From the NCBI RefSeq assembly GCF_003324165.1, contig NW_025407847.1, positions 1 to 28,631 on the forward strand: DNA of 28,631 nucleotides, read 5' to 3'. Source of the stretch: Naegleria lovaniensis. Its lineage: Eukaryota > Heterolobosea > Eutetramitea > Acrasida > Naegleriidae. Position 1 is the stretch's first letter. Every line of letters starts with the position of its first letter. The translations under genes were made by a program, and so were the position numbers. The notes under the pieces are model-generated. The model had not been told where the DNA came from and ran no database searches. It was given only the letters and a program-made list of their open reading frames with translations. This document shows, piece after piece, positions 8,811-18,617 of the stretch.

Positions 8811-10299
8811 TTACAACTTTTGAGATTTCCAATTCACGTTTTCAATAATGGTAGCAGTAGCAGCACCATGACCAATACACATGGTTTGCAATCCATAACG
8901 CTTACCAGATCTTTCCAATTCGTTGACAAGCTTGGTCATTAAAATAGCGCCAGTAGCTCCCTAATTTAGGTTAACATAACAATACCAATTGCATGAAGTG
9001 AGCAATACATGTCATGTTGAAAATTGAATGTTCATATTGTAACCAATGATTGTCAATAACTTACCAATGGATGTCCATGAGCAATAGCACCACCATTTGG
9101 ATTCAACTTGGAATCTGGAACGTTGAAAGTCTTCTTCCATGACAACACAACACTGGCAAATGCTTCGTTCACTTCAAAAACGTCAATGTCAGAAATTGAC
9201 AAACCAGACTTCTCCAAAACCTTTCTAGTGGCTGGAATGACACCATCTAACATCATCACTGGATCACAACCAACAACAACTCTACTAACAATACGAGCAC
9301 GAGGCTTGAGACCCAATTGTTTGGCCTTTTCGCCAGAGCAAAGCAAGACAGCAGCAGCACCATCGGAAATTTGACTGGCATTGGCAGCAGAAATCACACC
9401 ATCACGTTTAAATACTGGCTTCAATTGTGACATCTTTTCAACATCCACTGGATAACGAATACCTTCGTCGGTCTTCAACCAGAATTCCTTGTCACCTTTG
9501 GTAACCTTAATTGGTAAAATTTGTGAATTAAAAACTCCCTTCTTGGTTGCTTCAAATGCCTTTCTGTGAGAGTCAACAGAAAATTCATCAATTTCCTTCT
9601 TTGAAATCTTGTAGTGCTCTGCAATCAATTCCGCACTAACACCTTGATGGAGCAATTTATGAGGGAATGGAGCAAACTTTGGTTCCTTTGGAGTCGTTGA
9701 AACTTGGAACAATTCAGGATCGCAATCGCTTCCCATAGGAACGACAGACATCATTTCAACACCACAAGCAACCACCATTTCCATATCTCCCGAAGCAATT
9801 GCTTGAGCAGCGAAGTGTACAGCTTGTTGTGAGCTACCACACATACGATTGAGTTGAACACCTGGAACAGTGACAGGATATCCAGCTTTCAAGAGAGCCA
9901 AACGAGGAATGTTAGCACCTTGTTCTTTGACTGGAGTGACTACTCCGCATACAACATCTGTGGAAAATGTCAAATGACAATTCAACAAAATCATTTAATG
10001 TTGCAGGTGAGCATTGGTTGTTGTATTTCAATAAATTTTAAAAGCATCATCATCATCATTGGATTACAAAGAATGTATCTATGAAATAGTCATCTTTCAA
10101 AACACATACCTTCAACTTCAGCCTTATTTACGTTATTTCTCGAAGTAACATTATCCAAAACCAATGATAACAAAGTAACAGGATGAATTCCATTCAATGA
10201 TCCTGAGCTTCTTCCCAATCCAATAGGAGTTCTTACGCAATCTACAATATAAACATCACGTCCACATGAGGAACCAGCAGTTTCATTCATGCTCAACAT
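8811..10299 (-). CDS. Acetyl-CoA acetyltransferase / 3-ketoacyl-CoA thiolase
   Basis: Three exons: 10110-10299, 9065-9957 and 8811-8960, with GT-AG introns of 152 and 104 bp, giving 410 residues, the normal thiolase length. Thiolases condense two acyl-CoAs or cleave 3-ketoacyl-CoA. The nucleophilic cysteine lies in N-R-M-C-G-S-S. The conserved histidine is in G-G-A-I-A-H-G-H-P-L-G, which spans the second intron. The C-terminal catalytic cysteine is in M-C-I-G-H-G, where many thiolases have C-x-G-G-G. The N terminus (D-V-Y-I-V-D-C-V-R-T-P-I-G) aligns directly with the family, leaving only about 14 extra residues and no obvious mitochondrial presequence. The protein ends S-Q-K-L, which resembles but does not match the peroxisomal S-K-L signal. 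It converges with the receptor gene across 261 bp. Whether it is biosynthetic or degradative cannot be read from sequence. Confidence 0.92.
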
Positions 10300-10664
10300 T
10301 TTCCGATAATGATAAATAACGATTTTGAGGAGAAATTAAAATTTGATGATGAGGCTGATGATTGTTGTTCGCCGACGACCGAAAAAAAACGACTCTCAGA
10401 GATGGGTTGGGATTTTTTTTTTGTTACTTTTTCATCGCGACGATCATGAACGAACGGCAGGATTGGGAGAATTCGAAATTTTCCTTCAATCTCCTGTTGT
10501 AAACCTGCGATCATCAAAATCAATGATGGATGTGAAAAGGAAACCAAAGACAATGGTTTTGAACAAAATTTTAAATAGGTTTTGTGTACATTGTTTTTTC
10601 AAAAAAGTAGAGAATGTGAAATGGCCTTAGTGAATCTCAAGTAATGTTCATCCTCAATATCAGA
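10300..10664. other. Intergenic: thiolase 5' side / RGS-sensor 3' side
   Basis: This 365-bp gap separates the 5' end of the thiolase from the stop of the sensor gene, both on the minus strand, so it should hold the thiolase promoter. It contains homopolymer runs (A8 near 10382, T9 near 10412). Short frames of 86 and 95 codons exist on the two strands, but they overlap each other, resemble nothing and carry low-complexity composition. I see no RNA gene here. Confidence 0.5.
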
Positions 10665-13437
10665 TTAATTAGTAGTAATTGAAGATGCTGAATCTGAGGT
10701 ATCTGTACTCTCTTCATTTTCTCGTTCCATCATAAATCTCGAAAATGTGTCATCCAAAATCATTCCTTTCACGACCACTTCCAACTTGTCAAATAAATCC
10801 AATTGTCCATAACCGCTTGCAATTCTCTTATATTCTGTCTCGAGAATTTTCTGAGAAACATTGAGTGGTTGAGGTGAATTTGGTAATAAATGTCTTCGAA
10901 CGATTTCCTTTTGAAGAACTGCTCGTTCCTTAGATTTTGAAATGGTCTTGTATTGTTCAACCATTTCCAGGAAGAGGAAATTTTCAGAGCTTCTTTCCTT
11001 AATAGTGAATTCTTTGAATTTGTGTCTCAATTCCTTATCAGCCATGACTTTATCAAATTTGGCGACTTTTTGAATTTCCATTAATTTTTCTTGTTGCATG
11101 GACAACATGTTCTTCAATTCGGCTTGTTCTGACAAATTCTTCATGACAATGATGAAGGCATCACCAATCACTCCTTCTCTGACCGTCATTTTCGTTTTGT
11201 TGACACTCACATGTACAGGATATTTGCTTCCAAGATCTGAGTACAGTGTGGTTTCAAAGGCTTCTCCACCACGAGAAAGAATATCCAATTTTTCTAATAA
11301 TTCTTGAAGTGTTGAGAAGTTAGTAATGTACTCATTGATGACATGATTTTCAAAAGGTGTTGATTTCATGGAGTGTGGCGATTGAGGTTTTTTCTTTAAA
11401 ATTTTGTTTTCAAACGATGAATTAATGTTAATAATTAATCCCTGTGGATGTTCATGTCGTAATTATCATGGATGGGTGAAATTAAAATAATATTATATTT
11501 ATATTAATAATAGTAATTTTCAATCAAGCAATGAACTCAAAGCATGTACTTACCGATGAGCATTCCACGGTCACCACAAAATCTGTAATGCTATTCAAAA
11601 TGCATCGACTCTTTTCCTCCTCAATGGCAGTTCTTTCCAAAATATTTTGCATCATCATATTGTCATTGGCAAGTTTCGATTGTGACACTTCCAACGCTAC
11701 CAACATTCCATTAATATCCGCCGAAAGATCTCCCAATTCATCAGAACTCACATTCACAAGTCTTCGAGAGAGATCATTTTCATTGGTCACACTTCTCACA
11801 AAACGTCCAATTTTTAACACTCTTCTCAATACTACAAATTCCACAAATACCAACACTGCAGCAGCCATGATAATGACCAACGCTAAAATAGCAACGGCTG
11901 TATAAAGGAAAGAAAACCATCCCAATGAATAAACCTCTCTGGAAATGTCTGTTCGAATGACCAATGCTTGTTGTCCACTCCAATCATTGACAAGCTTGAA
12001 AGCAGAAAATCGTGTCGAACCACTTTCAGAAGGAGTATAGCATTGTCTCTTTTTAGAATCATCATAAATCACTCCAGGAAACATGGCAAATGGAGCCTCA
12101 ATCGTCCATGCATCTTTGGTGGAAATGGTCGATGCATTTTGTGTAGATAAATAATCTTTCAATTCTCTTGTCGAGTCAAATCCCATACATTTCCTTAATA
12201 CTTCCAAATCAGTGGAATCTCTCAAATCAAAGAATGTATTACATTGTTGATTTCTTCGAGCCAGATCAGACATAATATTGGCCGTGATATATCTAGCAAA
12301 AATCATCAAACCATTCGTTGCTGAATTGTCCGTAGGTTGAATGGGTTGAGCTGCGACCATGATGATATTCGTATGATTGGTATTTTCTGGCAATAAATCA
12401 GAAGTAATTGGAGAAATTCCACTCTGTTGCATTAATTGAGTAATGGTGAGTGAGGGAGTGATCAATGTTTCTTGCCGCTTTTCTGGAATGTTCACATCGA
12501 TGAAAAAACTTGCATCCAATTGTGTCAATTCACTCGGAAATGCACTCAATTTCACACCTCCAAAACAATTCACACCTCGAAAGAAGGTTTGATTTGGAAA
12601 ATACATCATGACATAATGCATATTCACTCTCTTCATATAACTACATGAAAAGTATTCATCAAGAAGATTATCTGCTTGAGAGGGACTTTGTGCTTCCAGA
12701 ATGTTATACACTTCATCCCAAGCTGCATATTCGTAGAGTTTGTTGAATAGTACGTCATAATCGTCGTGGAGCGCTTTGGAAAGTTTTTTCACTGATTCTT
12801 CGCCGAATCCTCTTTCAACATTGCGGAATGAAAATTCAAAGGAGAGAGATAGACCTAGAGCACATAGACAGACAATGACTGTTGTTGTAGCAACAAGGAG
12901 TCATGAATGACAGGATCATGAAGGTTTTAGAGATTGGTCATCGGTGTAGTAATGGTCACATGTCAAGCGACATGTCAAATTTAGAAATTATATTCATCAT
13001 GATGATCATCAAATTGATTCCAATAACCAACACGTCGACGTGACCATTATTGTGTGTCAATATTGAAACAACAATTGTTATAATCATTTCATTAAAAAAG
13101 TGTAACAACAAAACACTAACTTACTCATCGATGTCATCAACAAAGCCGTAGTGGTCTTCAATCGCAATCCAAACCAACTTTGAATTTTCAACCACACACC
13201 CGTCAACCCATCCACTCCTTTTTCATGATTCAAGATGGGTTCTTGTTGTTGTTGTTGAGTAAATAGGACTTCACCACCCATGATTGTACTTCCGAGTTTG
13301 GGAGAATCGAATCCTGCTGTGCTTTGTGAACCAGTCGAAGAGTCATGGTTGTTGTTGTTTCCATTCACAAATCCAGTCCATGTTTTATTGTAATAGGAGG
13401 GTTTTCGAGGAGAAGTTGTCGTATTCATTTCGAACAT
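10665..13437 (-). CDS. Membrane sensor: CHASE4-like, HAMP, PAS, RGS
   Basis: Exons 13125-13437, 11554-12878 and 10665-11441 (GT-AG introns of 246 and 112 bp) join in frame to give 804 residues. After a Gln/Asn-rich cytoplasmic N terminus, the first exon junction restores a single transmembrane helix (T-A-L-L-M-T-S-M-I-I-V-C-L). The ectodomain contains Y-E-Y-A-A-W-D-E-V-Y, the hallmark of CHASE4 sensor domains. A second helix (L-A-L-V-I-I-M-A-A-A-V-L-V-F) leads into a HAMP linker (D-E-L-G-D-L-S-A-D-I-N-G-M-L), a coiled coil and a PAS-like domain starting I-L-N-S-I-T-D-F-V-V and crossing the second intron. The C terminus is an RGS domain (F-K-E-F-T-I-K-E-R-S-S-E-N-F near its start, D-T-F-S-R-F-M near its end). 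There is no kinase or cyclase output domain, so the likely output is GTPase-activating control of a G-alpha protein in response to an extracellular ligand. Confidence 0.83.
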
Positions 13438-14096
13438 GTTGATGATGAGTATGACTTGTTTGATGAATATTATATAAATTGTTGTGTGTAAAATGAAGTG
13501 TTAGATGGGAAATGACAGAAACGTTTGGGAGACGAACAAAACATATACTAGTAATTCTCCAATGATCAAGTCGGTTGTTGCTGCTGTTGTTTGATGAATA
13601 GCACAATAGAGACAATCACGCAAGAGAGCTCTGTAGCAGAACACTATGGGTGACTTGAACTCGTGTTTGTTTTTAATGAGATGTGGTGACACTCACTCGA
13701 GTGCTTCGTCGGTTATTGCCAGAAGGAAGGGCTTATTGGCTAGATTTGACAAGTGGAGCGAATTTTGTGCGGACTCGAATGTAAAAATGTTGACGACGAC
13801 GGAGGGAACTCTCCATGTTTGAGGTGTAAACAATCAGCGCGAGAAAATGAAATTATCATGGGAAGGTATCGTGCCATGAATATTGCTGCACTGAAGAAGT
13901 GAACAGTATTGCCATTTCTCAGTGATACAATCGCGTGATGAGGTTTCTTCATAGTTGGTGGTGTGAATTCAGATGCAAGATCATCGTATATTGTACAATA
14001 ATTGTTAATCCACAAAAAGAGCATGTCAACTATTCTTTAAAATGGAACATTCCAATGTATGTCGACTACCCTCTCGAGATCAAAAACGTTCCGTAT
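13438..14096. other. Intergenic: RGS-sensor promoter side
   Basis: This 659-bp stretch lies between the start of the RGS sensor and the stop of the downstream-coordinate F-box/DUF4116 gene, and is the longest gap in the window. Short frames on both strands (63-112 codons) overlap, have no recognisable motifs and look like chance. An AT-rich patch (TGAATATTATATAAATTG, about 13463-13480) lies just upstream of the sensor's ATG and could be part of its core promoter. No tRNA or repeat was recognised. Confidence 0.5.
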
Positions 14097-15884
14097 TCAC
14101 TTTTTTCTCCTTAATGCCTTTTTTGAGGTATTCTTCATACGATTCTTCAATGGAATGGAAGCTTTTTCTTCTTCATACGAGGATAACGAATTGGGTTCAC
14201 GATTCACCACATCTGCATTTCGTTGCATGGCCACATATTGTTTACATTGCAACTTTTTCGAGGCATATGAAAGGGCCTTTCCATTTCTTCGGATGGCCAA
14301 GAGCACTATATCAAGATCTTCACGCAATGCTTCAGATGCATACTGTAAAGCCATGGGATTATGCTGAATGGCTAATTTGACCAGTTCCTTATCATTTCGT
14401 AATTGGTCATTGGCGATTCGAAACAGACCGTGATTCGATCCAAATGCTGAGCTCTGGATGAGTGCTGTCACAATTTCACGATCCTGTGCAAAACATCTAG
14501 GAAGGTAATGCATACACCAGCCATTGCTTTTCACAGCTTGTAATGCAAATTCACGATATTGACTCTCAGGAGGTTTGAATTTAAATTTGGTTAGACTGAA
14601 AGGATCTGTTTTCACAGCCAAGAGTTGTAACTGTTCATCTTGTTGTAGCTCTTCAGGTAAGTCTCGTAAGAGGCGACCATTTCGTTCCAATACCAAGGTC
14701 AAGGTTTGTTCATTCAACTTTAAACTTCCACTGATGTGTTGGTAAGTACGCACATTACCATTCAGAGCTTTCATGACAATTTCAAAATCATTTTTCAATT
14801 CTAAAGACGCATACGAAATGGAATCGGGGTAGTTCTCGATTGCTTTCAGGACTAGTTCTCGATCGTTTTTGAGATCAGAGGAGGCCTTTCTGAGAAATTG
14901 ACCACCGATTTGAACAGCCTGTAGCATAAATTCCTTCCTGTGAAATAATTCGTGAGTTTTGGTTAAGTAGGTCAGCAGACACTCGGGGTCTATTTGGAAC
15001 AGTTCCATCACTAGCTCAGTATTTTGATTTTGTAATTCATCAGAGCAAAATTTGAACGACTTTGGATTTTGACGATAAGCTTCCTTTACAATCTGAGGAT
15101 CTTTCTTAAACTCCATGTCTGCATATTGCAAACATAATCCATCTCGTTGTACACAATGTAAGGTAAACCATCGTTGGGATGTGAAGATGGATGGAAGGAT
15201 GCTGTACACAGATCTTTGAATGTGATAAGGAAAATACTTTTTCGATTTAAATTTCTCAGCATCGTATAAAGTGTGATTGAAAGTACGATTTTGCATGGTT
15301 ACATAATGTTTGAAATTAATTTTTTGATGATTCAATCGAATAATGCTATGCTTGGGATCCAAAGTCAACGACATTGAATTTTGAGTGGACATTCCCAGAA
15401 GGATCACTGTTCGAGCATGATTATATTTCCACAATTCCACACGATTCAACATGTTACTGACATGATCGACTTCATCACTCCAAGCAGGTCTTCCATTTGT
15501 AATTTTCAGAAATTCCCTCAAACAAAGTGGAAATTTTGTTTTAAATTCCATTTCTCGTTTCACAATGAATTCTTCATCCACTGGAGGCTCAGAAAGTGGT
15601 TTGCGTAAACACAAATTCTCATCATGCCACATGTATTGAAACTCTCTTCGTGCTACTGTACGACATGCCTCCTGAAAGCACATGCATACATGTTGGGCCA
15701 TTTCACGATCTTGTTCATCCAAAAATTCGGCAATACTTTCGATCGTGTCAGAAGCAAGAAAGAGAGTGGGAATGTTTGGATCTGTGGTTTCATTTTCAGG
15801 AATGATTTCTTGGTTTGAATTTTCATCATCACTGTGAGGCAACACACCGTTCGGAGAAAAATTCCTACCCAGACGAAGAAACAT
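14097..15884 (-). CDS. F-box-like / DUF4116 repeat protein
   Basis: I start at the ATG at 15884 (595 residues). The frame is open to 16016, but that would overlap the stop of the preceding gene at 15961. The N-terminal part (about residues 38-80, from P-T-L-F-L-A-S-D through D-R-E-M-A-Q-H-V-C-M-C-F) looks like an F-box. The C-terminal half contains repeated helical units of the DUF4116 type, recognised by forms such as N-D-R-E-L-V-L-K-A-I-E-N-Y-P and L-R-E-D-L-D-I-V-L-L-A-I-R-R-N-G followed by A-L-S-Y-A-S. F-box proteins are substrate adaptors of SCF ubiquitin ligases, and the repeats would be the binding surface. That role is an inference. The C terminus is strongly basic (K-K-A-L-R-R-K-K). 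It follows the next gene by only 76 bp in the same orientation. Confidence 0.78.
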   Translation of the reverse strand: MFLRLGRNFSPNGVLPHSDDENSNQEIIPENETTDPNIPTLFLASDTIESIAEFLDEQDREMAQHVCMCFQEACRTVARREFQYMWHDENLCLRKPLSEPPVDEEFIVKREMEFKTKFPLCLREFLKITNGRPAWSDEVDHVSNMLNRVELWKYNHARTVILLGMSTQNSMSLTLDPKHSIIRLNHQKINFKHYVTMQNRTFNHTLYDAEKFKSKKYFPYHIQRSVYSILPSIFTSQRWFTLHCVQRDGLCLQYADMEFKKDPQIVKEAYRQNPKSFKFCSDELQNQNTELVMELFQIDPECLLTYLTKTHELFHRKEFMLQAVQIGGQFLRKASSDLKNDRELVLKAIENYPDSISYASLELKNDFEIVMKALNGNVRTYQHISGSLKLNEQTLTLVLERNGRLLRDLPEELQQDEQLQLLAVKTDPFSLTKFKFKPPESQYREFALQAVKSNGWCMHYLPRCFAQDREIVTALIQSSAFGSNHGLFRIANDQLRNDKELVKLAIQHNPMALQYASEALREDLDIVLLAIRRNGKALSYASKKLQCKQYVAMQRNADVVNREPNSLSSYEEEKASIPLKNRMKNTSKKALRRKK

Positions 15885-15960
15885 TTTTTTGTGTGGTGTA
15901 CTGCTGTTCAAGGTGGAGATTGATTTCCAAACAATTTTATTTACTCTTGAGCAAGGCAAA

Positions 15961-18341
15961 CTAGTTTTCTGTCTTGTTCGTTTCCAAAGATCTACCAATT
16001 TTGTTTTGCATGGCATCAGAGAAATATTGTAAACTCTTTGGACATGCTAACACTAGTTCTACTAGCTCGTCTACTCCTGACACTAAATGGACAAGAGACT
16101 CTGCAATTTCCTTATTTAATTTCTCTGCACCGGTTCGTTCAAATATCTTTTTCAAGACAATCATATCCCTATCCCAAAGAAATCTGACCATGTTACTGGA
16201 ATACCAAGGATTATAGGTAAAGGTTGCTCGAATGATAAAATCTTTGGTAATCAACGGTACTATCAGATCAGGATCAACAGAATACAGGCGTGAAAAATGG
16301 TTATGGACTGATATCTTCACAAGCTCAATAATAACTTCATCGTGTGACATGTGGGGAACGTTGTGAAGGGAGTGTACATATCTAGTTGGTGATGATTTTA
16401 GTAGAGTGACCACTTGAGAAGGAGTGATCACATCTTCAATATTAGAAACTCCGTCAAATTGAGCTGTTTGAAGATAGCGTAAAAAGTTAGAGTATTTCAA
16501 TACATGATCTCTCACAATGAGTTTTCCAGTCTCCACATTGGTTGAAAATATGATGTCATGTACCAATTTTGGCCGGTCTCTACTCCGTCTGTAAAATAGT
16601 CTGTGTTGCTTGTTCCATACTTTTAAATAAAATTCTTCAGTTCTTTCATTTTCAGGCACAAAATCCAAGGTATAAGGTAAGCATGCATGAATAATGGTTG
16701 AATGTGTCTTAAGCTCTTCAGGAAGCTGTGAAAAAAGTTTTGGATAAAAGGAAACCATTTTGGTAACAATAGACTTGTCACTAAATGCAAATGTGACAAG
16801 GTCTGAGGCCATTTTCTTTGCAGTTTCATCGACACACTTTGATTCTAATGTCTTGCATAAAATATGTTTGGCGAGGGCAGGTGCCATTCTTCCACTCTTC
16901 ATGTATCTCATTAAATACTGAATAGTTGGAGCAGAGAAAGAATCGGACATAAAAAATTTGAAATAGCCATGATCTTTTTCCATCAAGCGTTCAACAATCT
17001 CCATCATGTTCCACTTTCTGAATGGTGGATACCCTTCCATACCATCCATTGGTTCTCTAAAATTATTATAAAAATATCCATACGGATCAAGATGCACATT
17101 CTCTACATTCTCAGTGCCAACATGAAAATAAGCGTAAAAGTATTTCTCTAATAATTGATAGGCCATTTTGAAATTTCTAAGAGTGAAAAATGTAACCTGT
17201 AAAGCATCCAGCATAATATCCTTGGGCAATTTAGTAATTGCAACCAATTCGGTCACCACGTTTAGCTTTTCTTTCTTGAAGGCAACACGTAAAATTTCTC
17301 TATCGATCATTTCACCTCTAGAAAAGTAATGGTACAAAACATGCCGACGAAGCTTGGAAAATCTGATACCTTGTCCATATTCATTGTGGAGAAGATGGTT
17401 GCGGCTCGGCTTACAAGAAAGGACTGCTTTGAGTACATCATTATCAATAGTGGCACCATAGGGTATATGATTCAGAAGAGCACCATTATGTTTCATAGCA
17501 GCAATCATGACATCCTTGTCAGATCTAAGTCTAGTGGATAAAGCTATGTAGCAATTTGGGCTTTCACGAGATGCTTTAAACGCCTTTTTAAGAATGAACT
17601 CTTTGTCATCAAGTAAACGCTCAGGAGTGTAATGTTTAAAATCTTCAATACATTCAAAAATGGTATCTTCTTGCAGAGGTCTCAGATAGATGTCATCAGT
17701 GAGCTCGAAAGATAAATCGCAATACTTGTGGTCTGCTTTCAAATATTTGAATAAATTTCGTTGATACTTCCCTGTACGAATTAAAAAGTCGAAAATATCA
17801 AATTGTAGTGCTTTGGAGAAATTGGGATCATCACTGGGAGATCTTTCCACTTTAGAAATAAGTTTGTCATTTTCAAATTTACGGGATTTTCGTCATTACG
17901 AAAAACAATGATTCAACATTGAAAATAATCATTGAGAGTACAGTACGCACCAGTTAATGCAATAATTGAGTCCGCGTTTACATTAGGCGAGCTTATCAGT
18001 ACCGACTTGTAATCCTTTGAAATCTTCTTCAACACTAGATACCTCCTATTGTAGGTCATTATTTCAGAAAAGGCTGTGCAAACTAAACAAAACCGATTAA
18101 AATCAAATAATGGAATAAACTCTGAAACGTAGAGCCAATAATCTTCCGAGAGGTGGTGCTGATCATGGTTGATATCAGTAACCTCCCGATGACGATATTG
18201 AATACTTTTTGAAAATTCAGGACGTGATTCTTTGATAGTTTCCGCTAAATTTGCGTTAAATTCAAAATCTGTCAAATTGAACACAAAATCATCATCGTCA
18301 AGCACAGTAGCCTGCGTGTTGGAAGGATTACTACTAAACAT
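15961..18341 (-). CDS. F-box-like / helical-repeat protein (DUF4116 type)
   Basis: Two exons, 17951-18341 and 15961-17849, joined through a 101-bp intron (donor GTGCGT, acceptor TTCTAAAG) into 759 residues. Phase is kept: the codon at the junction is GTG. Exon 1 has an acidic N terminus and an F-box-like segment (L-S-E-D-Y-W-L-Y-V-S-E-F, then F-N-R-F-C-L-V-C-T-A-F-S-E-I). Exon 2 has repeated units related to DUF4116, for example L-R-S-D-K-D-V-M-I-A-A-M-K-H-N-G-A-L-L, although many are more diverged than in its neighbour. Shared architecture and tandem placement suggest an old duplication. Function is unknown; a ubiquitin-ligase adaptor is plausible. It shares a promoter interval with the armadillo gene, which runs the other way. 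Confidence 0.78.
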
Positions 18342-18617
18342 TTTTTTTGTCGTGAATCAGTTCAATCCAACATGACAACTGGTGTGAACATTTCATTTCT
18401 TTTGAACAATTTCAAATCCAAGAATGAACCAATAGCAACAATGTTACATAAATCTCCAAATGCTTTCAAATACCTTAGTATTACTCGTCAATGACGGCTG
18501 AATGAATTAGTACCAGTATCTCTAAGGAAATCTTGGATTATTTCTTTGTTTGATGTTTGCTCATCAACAATCATCAAAGCGTTCAACTTGTCATCACACA
18601 TAAAAAAAAATTTCAAG
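18342..18617. promoter_or_regulatory. Divergent intergenic/promoter region
   Basis: This 276-bp stretch lies between two divergent genes, the F-box-like protein (minus) and the armadillo/lid-repeat protein (plus), and must serve both. An A9 tract (18602-18610) stands 7 bp before the proposed ATG at 18618. I recognise no named promoter element, and the plus-strand start is itself inferred. Confidence 0.5.

Noticed and set aside
10045-10059. CAT x5 microsatellite in the first thiolase intron
   Set aside because: Too short to be notable; the flanking intron boundaries are ordinary.
10343-10630. 95-codon plus-strand frame upstream of the thiolase
   Set aside because: It overlaps an equally unconvincing minus-strand frame and homopolymer runs; probably promoter/UTR sequence.
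13740-14024. Minus-strand frame of 94 codons in the long intergenic gap
   Set aside because: No recognisable motif, atypical composition and no splice link to a neighbour; kept only as a possibility.
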